Of a stretch of 8,870 nt of DNA, positions 6,621-8,870 are shown one piece after another; position 1 is the stretch's first letter; every line of letters starts with the position of its first letter. Source of the DNA: an uncultured Chloroflexota bacterium (GTDB taxonomy: Bacteria; Chloroflexota; Limnocylindria; Limnocylindrales; CSP1-4); contig CAIYZX010000254.1 in the NCBI GenBank assembly GCA_903930745.1, positions 1 through 8,870 of the forward strand, given 5' to 3'. Below the pieces are notes generated by a model that saw only the letters and a program-made list of their open reading frames with translations, was not told the DNA's origin and did no database searches. The position numbers and the translations under genes were made by a program.

Positions 6621-6629
6621 TCGGGCAGG
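6603..6629. repeat. Inverted repeat spanning the -10 box (possible operator)
   Basis: CCTGCCCG (6603-6610) and CGGGCAGG (6622-6629) are perfect reverse complements separated by 11 bp. The spacer (6611-6621) contains the whole candidate -10 hexamer TACGCT. The 27-bp dyad has the size and position of a repressor operator. It could also be a chance match in GC-rich sequence. Confidence 0.4.
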
Positions 6630-6671
6630 ACGGGTCGCGCGTCACGCCTGACCCGCACGGAGGGAGGCCGC

Positions 6672-7253
6672 ATGAACGCCGTGGACTGGATCGCCGGCAT
6701 CAATCCCGTAGACGCCGTTCTCGCCCTGTACCTGTTCGCCTGGTTTGTCCTCGGGTACATCTCCGGGTCCGTGCGCCGTGGCATCGGCATCCTCGCGATC
6801 ACGTTCTCGTTCCTCGTGGCCGCGCAGGTCCAGGGCCCGCTTGGGGGCTTCCTGGCCGCCAACTGGCACCAGTTCCCGGAGACCTACTCGTACATGATCG
6901 GCTTCGGTGCCGTGTTCATCGCCGCCGTCGTCGCCCTCTCCATCGTGGTCTCCACGAGCTACCACAAGAGCATCCTGACGCCGCGCTTCCCGGTTGTTGA
7001 CGAGCTGCTGGGCGGGATCCTCGGTGCCACGCAGGGCTACCTGCTGCTGATCTTCGTGGTGGTCATCCTTGACTCCCACTTCCTCGCGAGTCCCGGCGGA
7101 CTGTCCGGCGGTGTTCCATTCGTCCACGAGACATGGGCCATGCTGGACAGCACGCGAATCGTGACGGAGACGCGGGCCCAGGTCATCCCCCTGCTCGTCT
7201 ACGCGCTGTCCTTCCTTCTCCCGGGCTCCATCAAGTCGCTCTATCTGCGGTGA
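6672..7253 (+). CDS. CvpA-family inner-membrane protein
   Basis: This 193-residue membrane protein resembles the CvpA (colicin V production) family, whose biochemical role is not settled. ATG at 6672 is preceded by a strong GGAGGGAGG (6659-6667). The frame extends upstream to 6591, but that extension overlaps the candidate promoter and does not look like CvpA. Four hydrophobic segments fit membrane helices: about residues 14-31, 37-53, 74-95 and 112-135. A fifth hydrophobic stretch (171-184) may be amphipathic or membrane-associated. Family-like features are the N-terminal NPVDAVLALYLF, a basic turn SGSVRRGIGIL after helix 1, and VVDELLGGILGATQGYLLL leading into helix 4. In Bacillus a CvpA-like gene also lies between pheT and mutS2, which supports the call. 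The stop codon overlaps the start of the next gene by 4 bp. Confidence 0.75.
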   Translation: MNAVDWIAGINPVDAVLALYLFAWFVLGYISGSVRRGIGILAITFSFLVAAQVQGPLGGFLAANWHQFPETYSYMIGFGAVFIAAVVALSIVVSTSYHKSILTPRFPVVDELLGGILGATQGYLLLIFVVVILDSHFLASPGGLSGGVPFVHETWAMLDSTRIVTETRAQVIPLLVYALSFLLPGSIKSLYLR

Positions 7254-7951
7254 CCCCGCCCCACCGTGGGAGTGGCGGTGCAGCCCAGGGCCGCCCGCCA
7301 CCCACCGTCGACCGTCGCCTCCTCGCAGCCAACCCGCTGACCGCCGCCAGCACGCTGCTGGGGGCGCTCCTGGTGCGTACCGGTCTCGGCGACCAGCCGG
7401 AGACGATCGTTGGCCGCATCGTCGAGGTGGAGGCCTACGGCGGACAGGAGGACCGCGCCTCCCACGCTCGCATGGGCCCCACTGCCCGCAACGCCCCCAT
7501 GTTCGGGCCGCCGGGCCACGCCTACGTGTACCTTGTCTACGGCATGCACACCTGTCTCAACGTCGTCGCCGGCCCGGAGGCTTCCGCGTCGGCGGTCCTC
7601 ATCCGCGCCGTCGAGCCGCTCGAGGGCATGGCTGCAATGCGGCACGCGCGCGCGCTGAGCCGGACGCCCGGCCAGCACGTCCCCGACGCCCGCGTCGCGG
7701 CGGGCCCCGGCCTCGTCGGGGCCGCCTTTGGCATTGGACGTGACCTCAATGGCGTGGACCTGTGCCGAGCAGGCTCCACGCTCCGCCTTGCCAGGGACGA
7801 CATCGCCTGCTCGCCCTTCGACGTCCTCCAGGGACCACGCATCGGGATTGCGTATGCGGGAGAGCCCGCCGTCTCCCTTCCCTGGCGCCTCGGCATCGCC
7901 GGCAGCCCGTCGCTCAGCAAGCCCTTCCCGCGACCCGGAGACATCCCATGA
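7250..7951 (+). CDS. 3-methyladenine DNA glycosylase, AAG/MPG family
   Basis: This monofunctional base-excision repair enzyme removes alkylated purines and hypoxanthine from DNA. From GTG at 7250 it is 233 residues, against about 200 for typical bacterial members; the first 17 or so are Pro/Gly-rich and not conserved. Key residues match human AAG by spacing: catalytic Glu61 and Tyr63 in EVEAY (Glu125 and Tyr127), His72 in SHARMG (His136), Tyr94 and Tyr97 in YVYLVYGM (Tyr159 and Tyr162), and Asn104 in CLNVV (Asn169). His100 stands where human has Tyr165. The C-terminal GPRIGIAYAGEPAVSLPWRL is also typical. The start is chosen because GTG overlaps the cvpA stop (GTGA); no good ribosome-binding site is visible and no other in-frame ATG/GTG/TTG fits, so it is probably translated by coupling. 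A longer frame from 7133 would cover the end of cvpA. The stop overlaps mutS2 by 4 bp. Confidence 0.93.
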   Translation: MTPPHRGSGGAAQGRPPPTVDRRLLAANPLTAASTLLGALLVRTGLGDQPETIVGRIVEVEAYGGQEDRASHARMGPTARNAPMFGPPGHAYVYLVYGMHTCLNVVAGPEASASAVLIRAVEPLEGMAAMRHARALSRTPGQHVPDARVAAGPGLVGAAFGIGRDLNGVDLCRAGSTLRLARDDIACSPFDVLQGPRIGIAYAGEPAVSLPWRLGIAGSPSLSKPFPRPGDIP

Positions 7952-8870
7952 CCCCGATGGACACCCGGTCCATCGCCCTGCTGGAGTTCCCGCTCGTCCG
8001 GGCACGCCTCGCGGAGCGCACATCGTTCGATCCCTCCCGCCGCCTGGCCGACGCCCTCGTCCCGTCCAACGACCCGGTGATCGTCACGCGATCGCTGGAC
8101 GAGACGGACCAGGCCCGCGCGCTGCTCCAGGAGAAGCCGGGTGTTGGCATCGGCGCCGCGCACGACATCGACCCGTGGGTGGGTCGTGCGGCCCGTGGTG
8201 GACGCCTGGACGCCCAGCAGTTCATGGAGATCGCGGAGACCCTGGACGCCGCGTCGCGCCTCTCCCAGTCCCTCGCGGAGGAGCGCCGCCCGCTGCTGCG
8301 CGACCTGGGCCGCAGGCTGCACCCGCTCCCGGCCCTGCGGAGCACCCTCACCCGCTCCTTCGACTCGATGGGGGAGCTGCTGGACACGGCATCGCCGCGC
8401 CTGGGAGGCCTCCGGTCCGCGGTCCGCGTCGCGTACGACCGGCTCCGACGCCGCCTGGACACGCTGGTTGGCGCGGAGCTGGGCAGCGCGCTCCAGGAGC
8501 CCATCGTCACCATGCGCAACGGCCGGTACGTGGTGCCGGTCCGCGCGGACGCCCGCGGCAAGGTGAAGGGCATCGTCCACGACGCGTCCGGCTCCGGCCA
8601 GACGCTGTTCGTGGAGCCGCTCGTCGTGGTGGAGCTGGGGAACGCCTGGCGCGAGGCGCAGGCCGCCGTGGACGAGGAGGTGGGCCGGATTCTCGACGAG
8701 CTATCCGCGCTCGTCGGCGCCAACGCCACGCTCTGCCGGGAGACGCTCGAAGCCCTCGCCCAATTCGACTTCTGGGCCGCGAAGGCAACGCTGGCGGCGG
8801 AGATGGACGGGATCCGGCCGGAGGCCGCGCAGCACGGCGACGTGGTCCTCATGTCCGCGCGCCATCCCGG
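7948..8870 (+). CDS. mutS2: MutS2 family protein, N-terminal part (3' end cut by window edge)
   Basis: MutS2 proteins are ATPases with a C-terminal Smr nuclease domain; members have been linked to suppression of recombination and, in Bacillus, to splitting collided ribosomes. The visible 307 residues are about 40% of the usual length of roughly 780. The start is MTPMDTRSIALLEFPLVRAR, followed by TSFDPSRRLADAL, a typical MutS2 N-terminus. Residues 130-290 are the helical core/lever and clamp region, with the hallmark ITMRNGRYVVPV-type segment (here VTMRNGRYVVPV, 187-198), RGKVKGIVHD and GQTLFVEPL (217-225). The window ends at ARHP, just where the ATPase domain begins, so Walker motifs and the Smr domain are not visible. 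ATG at 7948 overlaps the previous stop (ATGA) and has GGAG 7 nt upstream (7937-7940); a second ATG at 7957 is less well spaced. Confidence 0.95.
   Translation, partial: MTPMDTRSIALLEFPLVRARLAERTSFDPSRRLADALVPSNDPVIVTRSLDETDQARALLQEKPGVGIGAAHDIDPWVGRAARGGRLDAQQFMEIAETLDAASRLSQSLAEERRPLLRDLGRRLHPLPALRSTLTRSFDSMGELLDTASPRLGGLRSAVRVAYDRLRRRLDTLVGAELGSALQEPIVTMRNGRYVVPVRADARGKVKGIVHDASGSGQTLFVEPLVVVELGNAWREAQAAVDEEVGRILDELSALVGANATLCRETLEALAQFDFWAAKATLAAEMDGIRPEAAQHGDVVLMSARHP

Noticed and set aside
6591..6671. A 27-residue N-terminal extension of the CvpA-like protein
   Set aside because: The extension overlaps the candidate promoter, is not hydrophobic or conserved-looking, and a strong ribosome-binding site precedes the ATG at 6672.
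7133..7249. A longer N-terminus for the glycosylase starting at 7133
   Set aside because: It would overlap 121 bp of the cvpA-like gene and the added residues do not resemble AAG proteins; GTG 7250 gives a typical 4-bp coupled overlap.
1..8870. Mobile element, CRISPR array, tRNA/rRNA gene, or an uncharacterised defence or biosynthetic system
   Set aside because: No direct repeat array, transposase-like frame, cloverleaf or unrecognised gene was seen; every sizeable plus-strand gene belongs to a known housekeeping family.

Overview
This window is an ordinary, well-conserved chromosomal housekeeping region from a high-GC bacterium (visibly GC-rich, with G or C at most third codon positions; not computed exactly). 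All nine genes lie on the + strand. The gene order thrS-infC-rpmI-rplT-pheS-pheT, followed by a CvpA-like gene and mutS2, fits a free-living bacterium. The presence of mutS2 and of thrS directly before infC argues against a typical actinobacterium despite the GC content. A Chloroflexota-type lineage is my best guess, but it rests on gene order and general sequence flavour only.

Layout. From the left edge to 1525 is the C-terminal part of threonyl-tRNA synthetase, cut at its 5' end. A 132-bp gap (1526-1657) carries a plausible promoter and a strong Shine-Dalgarno, and leads into infC, which appears to start at an AUC codon at 1658. rpmI (L35) and rplT (L20) follow with 7- and 9-bp gaps. A 127-bp gap (2850-2976) with a strong bulged hairpin separates rplT from pheS. 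pheS and pheT overlap by 4 bp. After pheT a 153-bp gap (6519-6671) holds a perfect 12-bp hairpin, then a second plausible promoter whose -10 box lies inside an 8-bp inverted repeat. A second gene cluster follows: a CvpA-like membrane protein, a 3-methyladenine DNA glycosylase of the AAG/MPG family, and the 5' part of mutS2, which runs off the right edge. Consecutive genes in this cluster overlap by 4 bp, as pheS and pheT do.

How the genes work together. The left cluster supplies translation: two aminoacyl-tRNA synthetases (Thr, Phe), initiation factor IF3 and two large-subunit ribosomal proteins. The rare infC start codon and the leader are the places where IF3 and possibly L20 feedback would be expected. 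The right cluster pairs a membrane protein of uncertain role with a base-excision repair enzyme and MutS2, a recombination and ribosome-collision-related ATPase/nuclease family. Translational coupling is likely at all three 4-bp overlaps.

I see no mobile element, CRISPR array, tRNA, rRNA or uncharacterised multigene system. The items worth a second look are regulatory (infC start, hairpins, the dyad over the cvpA promoter) and one of gene order (a glycosylase between cvpA and mutS2).
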